From Cliona cf. orientalis (Eukaryota > Porifera > Demospongiae > Clionaida > Clionaidae), in the NCBI GenBank assembly GCA_963930775.1, contig OZ005695.1, positions 7,564,001-7,628,000 on the forward strand: a stretch of DNA of 64,000 nt, given 5' to 3'. The notes beneath the pieces were generated by a model. That model did no database searches. It saw only the letters and a program-made list of their open reading frames with translations, and had not been told where the DNA came from. Shown here one piece after another: positions 33,755 to 45,632 of this stretch (position 1 is the stretch's first letter; the number at the start of each line of letters is the position of its first letter). A program made the translations under genes and the position numbers.

Positions 33755-34525
33755 CATCAGTGGCGGCTTAGATCCTAAGCTGTAATTCCTACTCAAAGGA
33801 TCTGAGCCACTCTCCACTTACATGTAGCGCTATTCTGAGCTTAAAATCTAAGCCAGAGCCATCAGCTTAGGATCTAAGCCAACCTCGGCTTAGGATCTAA
33901 GCCACCATCAAGCCAGCGCCATAAATAGGATCTAAGTTACCCTCTGCTTAGGATCTAAGCCAATCATGATTTAATTCTAAGCAGAGGTTGGCTTAGATTC
34001 TACGCTGAGGGTGGCTTAGATCCTAAGCTGATGGCACTGGCTTAGATTCTAAGCTGAAAATGGCTAAGCGGATTGAGAGTGGCTTAGATCCTAAGCGGAG
34101 GGTGGCTTAGATCCTAAGCTGATGGTACTGGCTTAGATTCTAAGCTAAGCGGAGGTTGGCTTAGATCCTAAGCTGATGGCACTGGCTTAGATTCTAAGCT
34201 GAAAATGGCTAAGCGGAGAGTGGCTTAGATCCTAAGCCAAGTGTGGCTTAGATCCTAAGCAGAGGTTGGCTTAGATCCTAAGCGGAGGGTGGCTTAGATC
34301 CTAAGCTGATGGTACTGGCTTAGATTTTAAGCTAAGCGGAGGTTGGCTTAGATCCTAAGCTGATGGTACTGGCTTAGATTCTAAGCTAAGCGGAGATTGG
34401 CTTAGATCCTAAGCTGATGGTACTGGCTTAGATTCTAAGCTAAGCGGAGCGTGGCTTAGATCCTAAGCTGATGGTACTGGCTTAGATCCTAAGCCGAGGG
34501 TGGCTTAGATCCTAAGCCACCCTCG
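33755..34525. repeat. Minisatellite of the near-palindrome GCTTAGATCCTAAGC with orientation flip
   Basis: More than 25 copies of GCTTAGATCCTAAGC or variants are separated by short spacers such as TGATGGTACTG and GGAGGTTG. Left of about 33970 the unit reads GCTTAGGATCTAAGC (complementary strand); to the right it reads the other way. It lies about 350 bp upstream of the lectin promoter. Confidence 0.85.
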
Positions 34526-34548
34526 GTTCTTTAAAGTGTAAATTTTTA

Positions 34549-34577
34549 CAGAATCCGGAAAAAAAATATTCCGGATT
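34549..34577. repeat. Small hairpin
   Basis: AATCCGGAA and TTCCGGATT face each other across an A-rich loop. Function is unknown. Confidence 0.5.
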
Positions 34578-34886
34578 TTAAATGGATACTGTTTTACGGG
34601 AACGATGATTTAATTGGAATAATTTGAGGCACGATATTAACCACAGAATACTCATGCAGTCTCTATTGTGCTGCATCATTTAATTAACATAAGAGTCTCA
34701 AATGAGTATTGTTTCCCGTGCAGATATTCTACAGCAGCCAGTACCGTGAATAGTTATTAGATAAACCATAAACATGAGTAGCTGGTGGTACAATATCTTG
34801 CAGGTGAGCCTGAGAGTCATTGTATGTTAATTGTTGGGTAATAATGCCGTAGTAATAGCTATAGTGAGAGTTTGGCCTGCCATGGC

Positions 34887-34895
34887 TATAAAAAA
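34887..34895 (+). promoter_or_regulatory. TATA box of the lectin gene at 34984-35665
   Basis: GCTATAAAAAAGG follows the conserved GGCCTGCCATG block about 95 bp before the ATG. The same promoter block is found at the other lectin copies. Confidence 0.75.
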
Positions 34896-34983
34896 GGAAA
34901 AGAGCACTCAGACTGTACTATGTTCAACTCTCTGTCAGTATATTCTTTGATCAGTCAAGATTCAAGCTAACCGAGGGAAAAGG

Positions 34984-35665
34984 ATGCAGGGATATTGTTT
35001 GTTGTTCCTGACGCTGGTCTTTGTTGTTGGAACCTGCACTGGTCGTGGATATGTGCAGTGGGCTAGGCCTCGACCATCTCTTGAGTCTTCACCATTTGCA
35101 TCCGTTTCCTCTACAAATGGCTCTTCTTTTGAAGAGATTTTGAAAGAGTTGGATGTTCGGTATGTATATAGGTCATAAAAATGGTAATCAGTGCTGCTTC
35201 ATATTATTTGCCTGCAGATCACGGATACAGACTTCTGGTTGTCACTTTTCTGAAGGTGCTTTTGGAGGTGGCGGTGGTGGGTCATTCAACGAGCTTCCAA
35301 ACAACTGTGGTGCAGTAGTCCGAAGGATCGTGCTCCGATCTGGAAGTCTTATTGATGCCATCCAAGTCACCTATAGGCTCTCGAATGGTCAAGATTCCAC
35401 TGGTTCTAACTATGGTGGAACTGGAGGAGGGAAGCACACAATTGACATTGATGTTGACAACGGGGAGAGGCTCATTGGTGTGTTTGGAAAGAGTGGCAGC
35501 CGAGTTGATCAGCTGGGATTTGTAACAAATAAGGGAAGGATCTTTGGCCCTTATGGAGGATGTGGTGGGGGATCCTTCACTGTCAACAGCTGTCTTGTTA
35601 GAGGAATATTTGGAAGATCTGGTTCTGGGATAGACAGCATTGGTTTCCACTGCAGTAATCCATAG
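34984..35665 (+). CDS. Secreted jacalin-like lectin, two exons, intact
   Basis: Exon 1 is 34984-35159 and exon 2 is 35218-35665, with a 58-bp GT-AG intron, giving 207 aa. A signal peptide (MQGYCLLFLTLVFVVGTCTG) is followed by a Pro/Ser-rich linker and a polyglycine-containing entry into a jacalin-like beta-prism domain: FGGGGGGSFNELP, IDAIQVTYRL, GGTGGGKHTI, LGFVTNKGRIFGPYGG and GIFGRSGSGIDSIGF. It is expected to be a secreted carbohydrate-binding protein. It is close to the minus-strand copy at 6218-6898 and to the three broken copies. The glycine-rich loop and the GXXXD-like end (GSGID) fit the sugar-binding site of the family. Ligand unknown. Confidence 0.9.
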
Positions 35666-35769
35666 CAACTGGAAAAAGTGGAGGCTATTGGCTTTGGAGA
35701 CTTTGATATTTGACGTTTATACTTGTTGACCTTGTATATTCATTCCTTTTATGTCGAATGTTGAAATTA

Positions 35770-36510
35770 AATGAATTTTAATTATTATTATAGCAATGCA
35801 CCAAGTAGGCGCCTGAACCAACATGCATACAAAAATTTAATACTAAATTTAATAATAGAGGCCGAGGTGTGGAGCTATTCGCAAACTACAATACACTGCA
35901 GATAGTTTCATTATGATTATTTACAGTTGCTGCTATAGCTGCAAGTCATAATACTACTACTGATTATAGTATACATATAACTGATCCCCAATTATACTAT
36001 AGTAAGTTGAATCAAGTTTTTTTTTTACCATATGCCTATATATATTATAGTCAATCCATGGCCATGGGGTATACTATATATGGTGCCTTACCTAGCTACA
36101 TCATTTCAAGATGAACCAGCTAATACTAGCTGTTACTTCCTCCATGCAGGCAAAGTATACCTCAATTTAACATTAAATTTATACTTCAGAGCTTTGTTAC
36201 ATCTGGTATAATTAAGGAGTAAGTACTCATCACAATGTTAACACTATAATTCAACAGCATTGAGAGTATAATATAGCAATCTTCACTGGGAGCTTTGTCA
36301 CGTGAGCAAAGGAATCCCATGGCATTCATGATCTGTTTATCAGCTTGCAGCAGACGCTATAACATTACTGTACTACCAGAATCATGACAGTGGGTTTAAA
36401 AGATTAGCCGATTTCAATTTATAATTTTCAGCTGAACAAATAGAAACCAAATTAGTTACCAGCAGCAACTTAACAACTTAATAAAATATTACAGTTGAAG
36501 ATAAATTTGT
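35770..36510. other. Intergenic spacer between lectin and receptor genes
   Basis: The two genes converge here. Nothing beyond AT-rich sequence is recognised. Confidence 0.5.
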
Positions 36511-36526
36511 ATATTGAATTTATTAC

Positions 36527-39500
36527 TTATGTTGTTTTCTCATCAACTCTCTTAAGAGTGGAAACATAGGCCACGTTTTTGTTGGAATCAATGACTGATG
36601 GAGGTATCCCTATCTCATCATAAAGTGCACATGCTTTGCTCTGCTTCAATTCTTTTTGAACTTTAGACTTTGCTCTGACCAGGATGAACGAGATGACAGT
36701 GAAAGTAACAACTATGGCTGCAATTGCTAAACCCATTAAGCCAACAGAGAGAAATGGCCAAAGATCTTTTTTGCCATTATGAAGCAGAGCACCTGCATAA
36801 AATTAATAATTGATCATCATAGTATAATTACTGTTGGGGTGCATAAACATACACATAGCTATTATTTATATAGTCACCATACCAGCTAATATTATATTAT
36901 AATAATATTATTGTGTGCAGCTAGCTATAGTAACTGTACTGTACGTAACAGTAGAATTACGATTGGCTTGAACAGTTAGCTACTGTCGATTATGTAGGGA
37001 ACCTGCATAAATCAAAGTGATTTTGATAGGCATGGTATAATACTGTCAGCCGAGTGTATGCATATTAATTAAACATACAATGTAATACTACTATACCTAC
37101 AGCTACAGTGCATAACTAGCTATACCATCTACATAGTACAATAGAATTACAATGTCAACTAACAGTTGTGTATGTTTAATGTGGGGGGGGGGGGGGTGGA
37201 CAATGAATCATCTTACCACATTCACACTGGGGAGTTTTTCCATTCCAGGTTCCATTTTGTAGGCAAGTTCGAACCGTGGGACTCGGCCTTTCCCTGATTC
37301 CCGAAGCACAGCTAAAACATGAGTACACAGCAATAGCTCCTGTGTCAATGCCGCTGTAACAGACAATGCCATTTGGTATTCCAAGTGAATGCATAGGAAC
37401 ATCACAGGTAGTACTGGAGGGTAAGGGTGTACCATCACTCAACTGATGTGGACTGCACCCTGCACAACAAGATTGAACATATGAAAACGATATTATTATT
37501 TTAATGCATACAGATTGCCCTAGATTGATCAGTGATCACGCACAGGTATGGGTGCACACATAAAGTATCATAGTTACAACATTATGCATGTGCATGGACT
37601 CAGCTAGCTAGTCAAGTTTAATAATAACAATAGTGCAGTACCATAGTAGCTATCATACACACACAATAATAATTACAATATCCTCTATTAACCTTTGGAT
37701 AGTGTCCCTGACGTTTATATTATTGCTGTATATGCAATACAAATAATACACACACACATGCATGTACACCTGCAGCTGGCACACATGTACAAGACCTTAT
37801 GCATGGTATGGTTACTGTATTGATTTGGAAAAAAAAAAACATTATACTCAGAATCTATGTACACACGAGGTGTAAAGTGGATAAACAGGCACCTGCATTG
37901 AATAATCCTTTCACTTTCACTATAGTTGCTCCGTTCCTGGCTGTGATAATGTAGCAGTATTTATTAGTCTGCGTCGACTGTGAAAGTCCACTGGCATGTA
38001 GGTCAATGGTCAATGAGTTGGAAGTGTTTTGCCTGCTTTCACTCTTGTACAGCAATGGAAGAGTACATGACATTGTACTGTCTTCAGGACCATACTCAAT
38101 AATACAGTGCTTTTCTCCACTTGTTTGCCAGCTAGTGAAACTGCAGCGTACAGTTGAAGCTAGTAGATCAAAGTTTATCTCAAGATGGCTATTAATTGAG
38201 TCTGAATGAGAAACATACAACCAAATTCATCGCATATGCACAATTCCAGATTCAAGTAAACTACACTCTATTCTATGTTAATAATAATATTGGTACACCA
38301 GTAGTGTCTATACCAGTCTTATAATTATGTGAGGTTCCTAGCTGTCCTTTCTTTCTTTCACTCCTTTACAATATACATAACTGACCTATTGTCACAGGAT
38401 AAGATGTTGATCCATTTCCAAGCTGGTTTGTACCAAACACTGTTACGTTGATGTTGGAAAGAGGCGGACAAGATGAAGTTGACACATCAAAAGTGTGACT
38501 ACACAATCCATTCACACATGACATTGCTGAAACAGTTGCAAGCCCACAAACACCTCCATAAGTGGAGTCCACGTAGGCAATGGTGTAGGACACTACTATG
38601 CTTTCAATTTCCCCAGATATTGTGAAAGATTCCTGCATGAATAGAATTTAATGTGCTTCTTAGAATCTATGGAGTATAGTAGTCACATACACAAGCTTCA
38701 AGACATACATGTACGTACCACTTCTTCGAAGAAGGTGGTAATACTTGTCAAACGTCCAGTAAGGGCTGAATAAAGAGGTTCGCATTGAACAGTGGGAGCT
38801 CTGGGTCCTATAGGAACATGCAAAAAACTAATGAAACTAGCTCATACAATCAGACACATACATTGTCAATAAACGTTAATGTGTACAAATGGCTAAATTA
38901 AATTATGTTGGTACAATAATTATACTGCATGGTCCATGCAGGTTATTCATCTAGAATCTGTCAGCTCTAAAAATAATAGTCGAGATTAATGTCTATGCCG
39001 ATAAACACCACAATGTTTTTAATCAGTTGTATACTGATGCCTACTATTGTCACAAGTTAACGTTGCTTATCTTGAAATTGTAATTTGGGAGATCTGTGTG
39101 TAAACAAATGCTGAGGTCATAGTTCGGTCATGGCTACAAAAGACTATAGTATACTTTTGTGTATTAATGAAGCAGCATGTGGAAAACAGAACCTGTTAAT
39201 GTTTAAATTAGAAATCAAAAATTAAATTTTTAGCACCTTGAATAAAGGTTACGGCCTACTAGTCTTTGTAGCTATCCCCCAACAGAGACCAATAACATGT
39301 ATGCTGGTACTACTACATACGGTAGCCACCAGTGGCTATTGCATATGTAGGTCTTAATCTTAATTATCACAAGCACCCAATAGACACATAAACTACCTAG
39401 AGGCGTCAGTGACTGCCACTTAAACTTGATTCTTGCCGACAACATAATCACATTATATATTTGGATGCATGAAGGGAACCCTTGGCTACCATGATGGCAT

Positions 39501-40727
39501 CACCAGTACAATCTGAAATATAGCAACTTTTAATCAATGTAGCTGCCATAAATTAATAATATTGAAGGATGAAGTAGGGATGGCAGTGCTAAAAAAATAT
39601 GTACGCGAACAAGATTTGTAGGGATAACGTATGTATCGTGGATGTGATATAATTATTATACCTACAAATCTTTTTCGCATATTTTTGGCACTGAGATAGT
39701 GGTGACACTATCGAATGTAACACTGGGGAAGAAGGATATCGATAGCTACCATTGCCAAAATTCACTTCATGCTCACAAAAAATTTAGTTTAGCTACCTTT
39801 GAGCACCACCGATACAGAGTTGCTAGTGTTCCCAAGTGTACCTCCACAAACAACAGTTTGAACGGCAAATGTAAAAGTGCATGATCCACTGTCTTGACCA
39901 GTAGACCTACCACCAGTGCAGGTGATCGTGTGATGGTGTGTAACACTTGGGCAGATAATACCGCAGTTCCTAGCTGAGAGGATTCTGTATTGTATATTTT
40001 CACAACGAATAGGGACTGGACTCCAGCTAAACGCCAGGTATCCAGGATGAATTTCATCCAGCTGAACATTGCTAGGTGCTGGATATTCTGTTAATACAAA
40101 AGGTTACTTATTAGCACTTGTCATTGATTGGAGGATCAGTTCAACATGTCTAGCTAGAGTAGCTACGTATCATGCAAACCTAAAGGATACTCAAGTATAA
40201 TACAAAACAGTTTTCTAACTTTTACCCCTTGAGATATCAATGATACTTGATCCAATTAGTGACGTTCCTCCTCCACTATAGGCACACTCCACAGTTTGAT
40301 TGTTCAAGCTTGGACCAACTGTTACATTGAGTTGTGAAGTGTAGCAATCTCCTTCAACTCTCAGACTGCATCCTATTATCATAACAGAGTTACTGTTACA
40401 CTCTCCAGTTGTCCCTTGTGGAGCAGTGAACTGGCTATGGCGTAGGAGAATTTTATTGCCCACACATTGAAACGCAGTTCCTTGCCACACCGTGGAAATT
40501 GGCCCTTCAGTGGTACACTCATACGACAGTGTTTGTCCAAGACAGAAGCACTCGCTCATTGCACTGAAACCTACACACGTTGCAGATGCATATCCTGTGT
40601 ATACGAGACAATCATTCAGTGGCTCAACAAGTCAACGTTTAGCTAATTAAAAGTTGTATGTACCTGGTTGCAGCATGAGAAAGAGTGCTGTCGAAAATAT
40701 CGTAGGAAATAGCAGATATAACGACAT
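36527..40727 (-). CDS. Type I receptor-like protein: Ig-like, FN3-like x3, CCP, TM (8 exons, 625 aa)
   Basis: Assembled exons on the minus strand: 40727-40664, 40594-40226, 40087-39797, 38807-38719, 38632-38386, 38201-37893, 37459-37217 and 36792-36527. All have GT-AG borders and matching phases (mostly phase 1). The order is a signal peptide (YLLFPTIFSTALFLML), a cysteine-containing Ig-like module (LGQTLSYECTT..VWQGTAFQC), three FN3-like modules, a sushi/CCP module (TPQCEC end, six cysteines) and one TM helix (LMGLAIAAIVVTFTVISFIL). The cytoplasmic tail is about 50 residues with YDEI and AYVST tyrosine sites. This matches a receptor family expanded in sponges, with unknown ligands. AATAAA follows within a few bases of the stop. 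One additional exon in the 1-kb intron 38808-39796 cannot be excluded. It is head-to-head with the related gene at 40991. Confidence 0.8.
39585..39694. repeat. Foldback element in a receptor intron
   Basis: Arms of about 35 bp (AAAAATATG..GCGAA..AGATTTGTAGG at 39590-39623 and its complement at 39661-39690) enclose about 38 bp. It is probably a tiny MITE; no target duplication was identified. Confidence 0.6.
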
Positions 40728-40990
40728 AGCTTGTTTGTCCCTTATTGTGCAGTAGCGGCTACTTTCACTAATTATTCTTCAGATCTAATGAGCATGCGCA
40801 TTAACCGCTTTGTCTCCGCCCATCTCGTGCTCGCGTGCGCATTGCGGCGCAGGATGCTGTACAGTGACGTGACCTGGCCTGCTGGATGGATTGGGCGGAA
40901 CGTGCTTCAACCGAGGCACTTTCAGTGTACAAATACTTCTTCTATCGTGAAGTTTGTGTGCCTGATTGGAACGTATCAGCTTCATATAAT
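40728..40990. promoter_or_regulatory. Compact bidirectional promoter region between two receptor genes
   Basis: The start codons of the divergent receptor genes are 263 bp apart. The interval is GC-richer than its surroundings and holds GAGCATGCGCA (NRF1-like half palindrome), TGACGTGAC (CRE-like) and GGGCGGAAC. No TATA box is obvious. Bidirectional activity is inferred from layout only. Confidence 0.5.
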
Positions 40991-43900
40991 ATGACAAAGG
41001 TAACGTTGCAATTAGTTGCACATGATCACGTCGTGTTTTATAAAACTGTATACGTACACAGGCTCTGTCCAGTGCAGTTGTGATTGTCCTACTCGTTATT
41101 TCAAGTAAGTTGTCATAATATTTACTGTATGAGCTTGGATTTACTCTGATCCTGTAACTCTTACTTCATCATAAACTTCTGAGTACAATTTTTGGAAAAT
41201 AATTATTATGAGTCAACCCGATCTGGTATGAGAAATAGTGCTAGTGACTGTGTTATTGTAGTCTTGCATGCCAGCCCCTCCTATGCAAAGAGGGGCTGGC
41301 TCGCGAGACTAGTGCTATTACATGGGCTGTTCAAGTACAACTGAAGAGTATGCATTGCTGCCGCAGTTAACTGAGGACTATAGAATTAAATTTGCTAGGG
41401 AAAACTCCATATTAACATTTAATAGTAGTCCTTGTTCAATTAGGGCAGCAACATGCATGTATTATGTACTAGCTTAATTACTCGTGCATATTATGATATG
41501 ACCAATAGCACTCACTATGACTCATTATTATAATAAGCCTCTGGACCATATTCATCATCATAATAATTATCTCTGATAGTTAATCATCTGAAACTCAGTG
41601 ATGGATCCTGTGGTACACTTTCAACTAAGAGTGGTTGCCTCTGTCCTGGGTCTAGCATTGTCTTCGAATGCACGATAAACGCATCAACAGCGGGACTAAC
41701 AGTGTGGGAGGCAGCTGGATGCGGACAGGATGTTGTCCTAGATCATAGCGACTTTGTGAACATGACTGGTACGGGTTGTCTAAATGTATATGGTAAAGGA
41801 ATTTCCACAACCAACAGTTGTTTCGTATCGGAGCTGACAATTGAAAATATCAGTGAAAGCAGTATTAGTGGAAATGTGACGTGCTTGTTAGATGTTGGAT
41901 CATCCCAAACTATTATTGGTCACAGGATGTTATCGATTCCAACAAGTAAGTTCAAATAGTTATTGTGAAGAAATGAAATTTGACCCGTGAGCAGAAAGGC
42001 TTATACGATCTCACACACACAAAATTAATAATAATATGATTAATGTATGCTTAGCTGTCACTACATGTGGTACTATGTGATAGATCATACAGTATGTCCT
42101 CCTCGACCTGGGCTTTTGAACAGTGTCATTTCATAAGCCCAGGTGGGAATTGATTCGAGCCCAAGATCATACCCCCAACCTTTTTAGGCTGCAATGAAGG
42201 GGACCTATAATAGTACAAAATCAATGATCTATCACTATGATACTACATGTACATGTACATGTACTATAGCTGTGCGTGCATTTTTTGTGTGTGTGTGTGT
42301 GAAGATCATAATTATATTTAGCTGATGGAATAATAAAAACAAAATAGTTAATGTGTATGCCTATAAATACAAAACGATGCCATTATCTTCGAAGCTTCAT
42401 GCACCACCATTAATTAATTTGTTAAAGCAACCACTAATAAATAAAACTGACCAATTATGTAATTTCATGATAGGCTACTAGCAATGAAACATAAAGCCAA
42501 GAGCATAGTCTATGCAGCGCAGGGAGGAAGGCTTTGTAACCATAATAACTATTCATGTGAGCTATCTATTGTATAAATGGTTAATGACTAGAATCAGGAC
42601 TTGATAATGGTATGATGAACATGTGCACCAGGCTGCTAAATTATCACTAATTGGACCATGAATATAATTATTATGGCATGCCCAAGCATGAATAATATTG
42701 AACTCACGATCTGTAGGTCATGTGGTGATTGTGGTCTCAATTTTGCGATAAACAATTATTCATATCAAAAAGTTTTGTACTACCAGTGATCATGCTTACT
42801 AGTGTGCTAACACGATAAAGATGGTGTGAGTAGGCGTGACTGGCTGTGATTGACGCCTCCGTTCTACATATCCTCCACTACGAAGGAAGATTTCCGAATG
42901 TCCCAGCTTCTGAACGAATCGGCAGAAAGGCCATAATAGATGAGATCACCGCTCCTGTTCCCTGTGAATCTCCGTTCTTTCAGGTTCCTGATGGTGCCCT
43001 ATTTTTTTTCTTGCAAGCCTCTGTACTCGAGATATTAACGCGGAAAAGCAGGACACTCCCGATTTTTCCATATATACTAATAATAAATTTTTGCGCAAAA
43101 TCGGCAGAGAGACAAAGCTCCTCCTACTTGTATGTTTGGTATTGGTGCATAGCTAGTGATGCAAAGAAAGTGATGCTGGCCTATTTTTTTTTATATGGTG
43201 CACCTGGAAGCAGAAAATGGCAAAGAACAAATCTATTTCCATAGAGATAATACATTGACTGAATGTGTCATTTGTGTGAAAAAGTGTGAGCTTGAGCAAA
43301 TGATCACCAACTTCTTGATATGATAGTGAGTCATCCTGAACCCCTTGACAATACACTACTATAATTAATTTTGTGCATGTACTTTCATGGTGTGCGTTGC
43401 TATTGAGCATGCTTTTAATTCATGCTAGGTGTCTCATGATCAGCACATACTGCAGTGCTGATCATGCTTTATAAACATGTGTATGCTGTTCAAGTATCAT
43501 GTGCTGGCATACAATCATGGCTATCATGCATGTATCATTCAAAGGCACTAAGGTCTTGCTACAGGATTCATAGACTTGTAAATGCATGTATACAGTATAC
43601 AAGCAAGCACAGTAATAATTATTATTATGCTAAGGTTCTTGTTGACAATGTCATAGGGCCGGCCCAGACTGTTTACCCGAGTCCAACAGATAATGTGATA
43701 ATACCTTATCATGTCAGAGCATAGTACTGATAAGATTGCACACTATGATAATATACATGTGGGATGAATAGAATGATGTTTCCAATTCTGAAGTGATTTA
43801 AATTTTTCAATTTTCAAATTAGATGATTCACTTTCTATCAACCACTTGCGACAAACTACAAGCCCTCCAGGAGTGCTCTCCTTTACGTGGGACCCGCTAA

Positions 43901-45027
43901 GCATCACAGACTGTCCTTCCCTTCGCTACAATATTACAACTACAGGAAGCTGTGGCTCATGTCCAACATCCGTGCCAAATACTACTACCACATGTACAAA
44001 TGTTCGAAGAGGAAGAAACTGCACCATTTCTGTATCAGTAGACCTATGCGGCAACCAGATCGGAAGTAACGCTATAACAGTAAGCACAGGTAATGCCAGA
44101 AATTCATCACACAGCTAGCCTACTGTATAGTAGCTATTCTATTATAACTTTCTGCATAATTATTCCTTAATATGTAGGAGGCCTACCATTTTTCACGGAT
44201 GTACGTCAGATTGGATCTACAGAAGATCTTGCATTTACATGGGACCTCATAAATTTTTCATACTGCTCGTCCATTAACTATACAATCAATGCAACTGAAG
44301 GCTGTGGTGTGTGTTCATTATCTCGTAATCAACAGGAAAACATTGCTACATGCCACCGAAGCACTATGAGAGGAAGTACATGTAGTTTCTCTATTGAGGC
44401 GAACGTGTGTGGTGACCAAATTAGGAGTGATGCCGTAGTTGTTAATACTGGATCTTCATCAGGTGAGAAGGGGATGCTGGATCGATATTTCTCTTGGGGG
44501 ACAGACTAGCTAGTTAGTAGAACTATAGTCTATCATCAGGATGCCCTTATATATCTGAATGTTGTGTGCATAACCAAAGGTATGCATGCGCTTGTAATGG
44601 AGTGATTGACTGTACCTCCACCTTCAATAACTCCCCCGTATGATCGTATCAATTGATTGGAGAAGTTCTAACCCATGATCCTCGGCCTAGCAATAATCAT
44701 AGTACTGTTCTGTGTGTTCTTAAGCTTAATTAATAGCAAGCAGGAAAAACATATGCGCTTATAAGACAGGTACACTTAATTAATCCTCTTAAGCCTACAG
44801 TAGTTTGGATCAAGATGGGGAGTGGGGGGGGGGGGCATTATCTATAAGGGCACTCTTACTTAATATTTCTTGATGCATTCATAGGGACTTCAAGAGGAAG
44901 CATCATCGGAATTGCTATTGGAGTTACAGTTGCAGTTCTTGTTGGTGTGATCGTAGCTATTGTTATTATTGTGATGGCATGGAAATTGCATTGTAATCGT
45001 CAACAGCATGGACCAGTAAGGACATAG
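40991..45027 (+). CDS. Type I receptor-like protein: Ig-like, FN3-like x2, TM (6 exons, 370 aa)
   Basis: Exons: 40991-40999, 41062-41104, 41580-41945, 43823-44089, 44178-44462 and 44885-45027, all with GT-AG borders and consistent phases. The first two exons give a signal peptide (MTKALSSAVVIVLLVIS) split by an intron after codon 3. Then comes an Ig-like module with CLCPGSSIVFECTI and VWEAAGCGQDVVL, the counterpart of the divergent neighbour's first module, two FN3-like modules (FTWDPLSITDC; FTWDLINFSYC), and a TM helix (IGVTVAVLVGVIVAIVIIVM) with a short tail. The frame ends at TAG 45025-45027. Alternatively the GTAAGG at 45016 is a donor to a distal exon (see 53059). It lacks the CCP module of its neighbour. 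Likely a paralogue by inverted duplication. Confidence 0.75.
41259..41311. mobile_element. 53-bp minimal foldback with 9-bp flanking repeats
   Basis: TAGTCTTG..GAGGGG..CGAGACTA forms an almost complete hairpin (CCAGCCCCTC and GAGGGGCTGG). The flanks GTGTTATTG and GTGCTATTA match at 7 of 9 positions. Termini are the same as in the larger elements at 45.6 and 46.7 kb. It lies in an intron of the plus-strand receptor gene. Confidence 0.65.
42108..42144. repeat. Hairpin in receptor intron
   Basis: ACCTGGGCTT and AAGCCCAGGT are inverted around a short loop. Function is unknown. Confidence 0.4.
42836..43244 (+). other. GC-richer intronic island with an unrecognised 132-codon ORF
   Basis: The frame 42846-43244 lies inside intron 3 of the receptor gene. 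The base composition differs from the surrounding intron, suggesting an inserted repeat. The predicted peptide has no recognised domain. It is likely non-coding or mobile in origin. Confidence 0.3.
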
Positions 45028-45632
45028 TAACATAAATACAGGGCCAAGAAGGGTCCATATTATTATAATAAATCACACACTTCAGAGTACAATAGGGCAG
45101 TAATCACTTGTATGAGTATGGGCACGAGTGACAGCAAGTGCTATTCGGCTGTACGAGTACACATAAGAGTACAGTTGCTGCCCTAACTGTACGAGGATTC
45201 AAATGTGTGATTAATCGATAATAGTGTAGAATTTGCCCTAGGCTAAAGTAAAAGTACCAATAATTATTACAGAGTAAGAGTATAATTATAGCTGGAATCC
45301 GTACTCTTGCCTATGGGAATAACTTGTATTGTGACTGTAATCACTATATATACTATTACTATAATTATTATGCGTGCATAAATTGTTAATTAGGGTGTAA
45401 TAAAAACACTTTGGCTGTTCATCAGCAGCTGCCGGGCAGGAAATGCCCACTCTAGTACACACATGGGAAGTGTAAAGCTGTTTACCCAAGCACATGCAGC
45501 TGTTCAATCTTCAGTGGCTTGCTGTGAACCACGATAGACGACCTTACTCGCTGCATCAGCACGAACAGTTGACCACTGCAGTCACAGTGACCACACACAT
45601 AACTGTTTACTTCATGATCACCTGTGTAGCCC

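Noticed and set aside
33755-34525. CRISPR-like array of the 15-mer
   Set aside because: Spacers are themselves repeated and the unit is palindromic with a polarity flip; it is a minisatellite.
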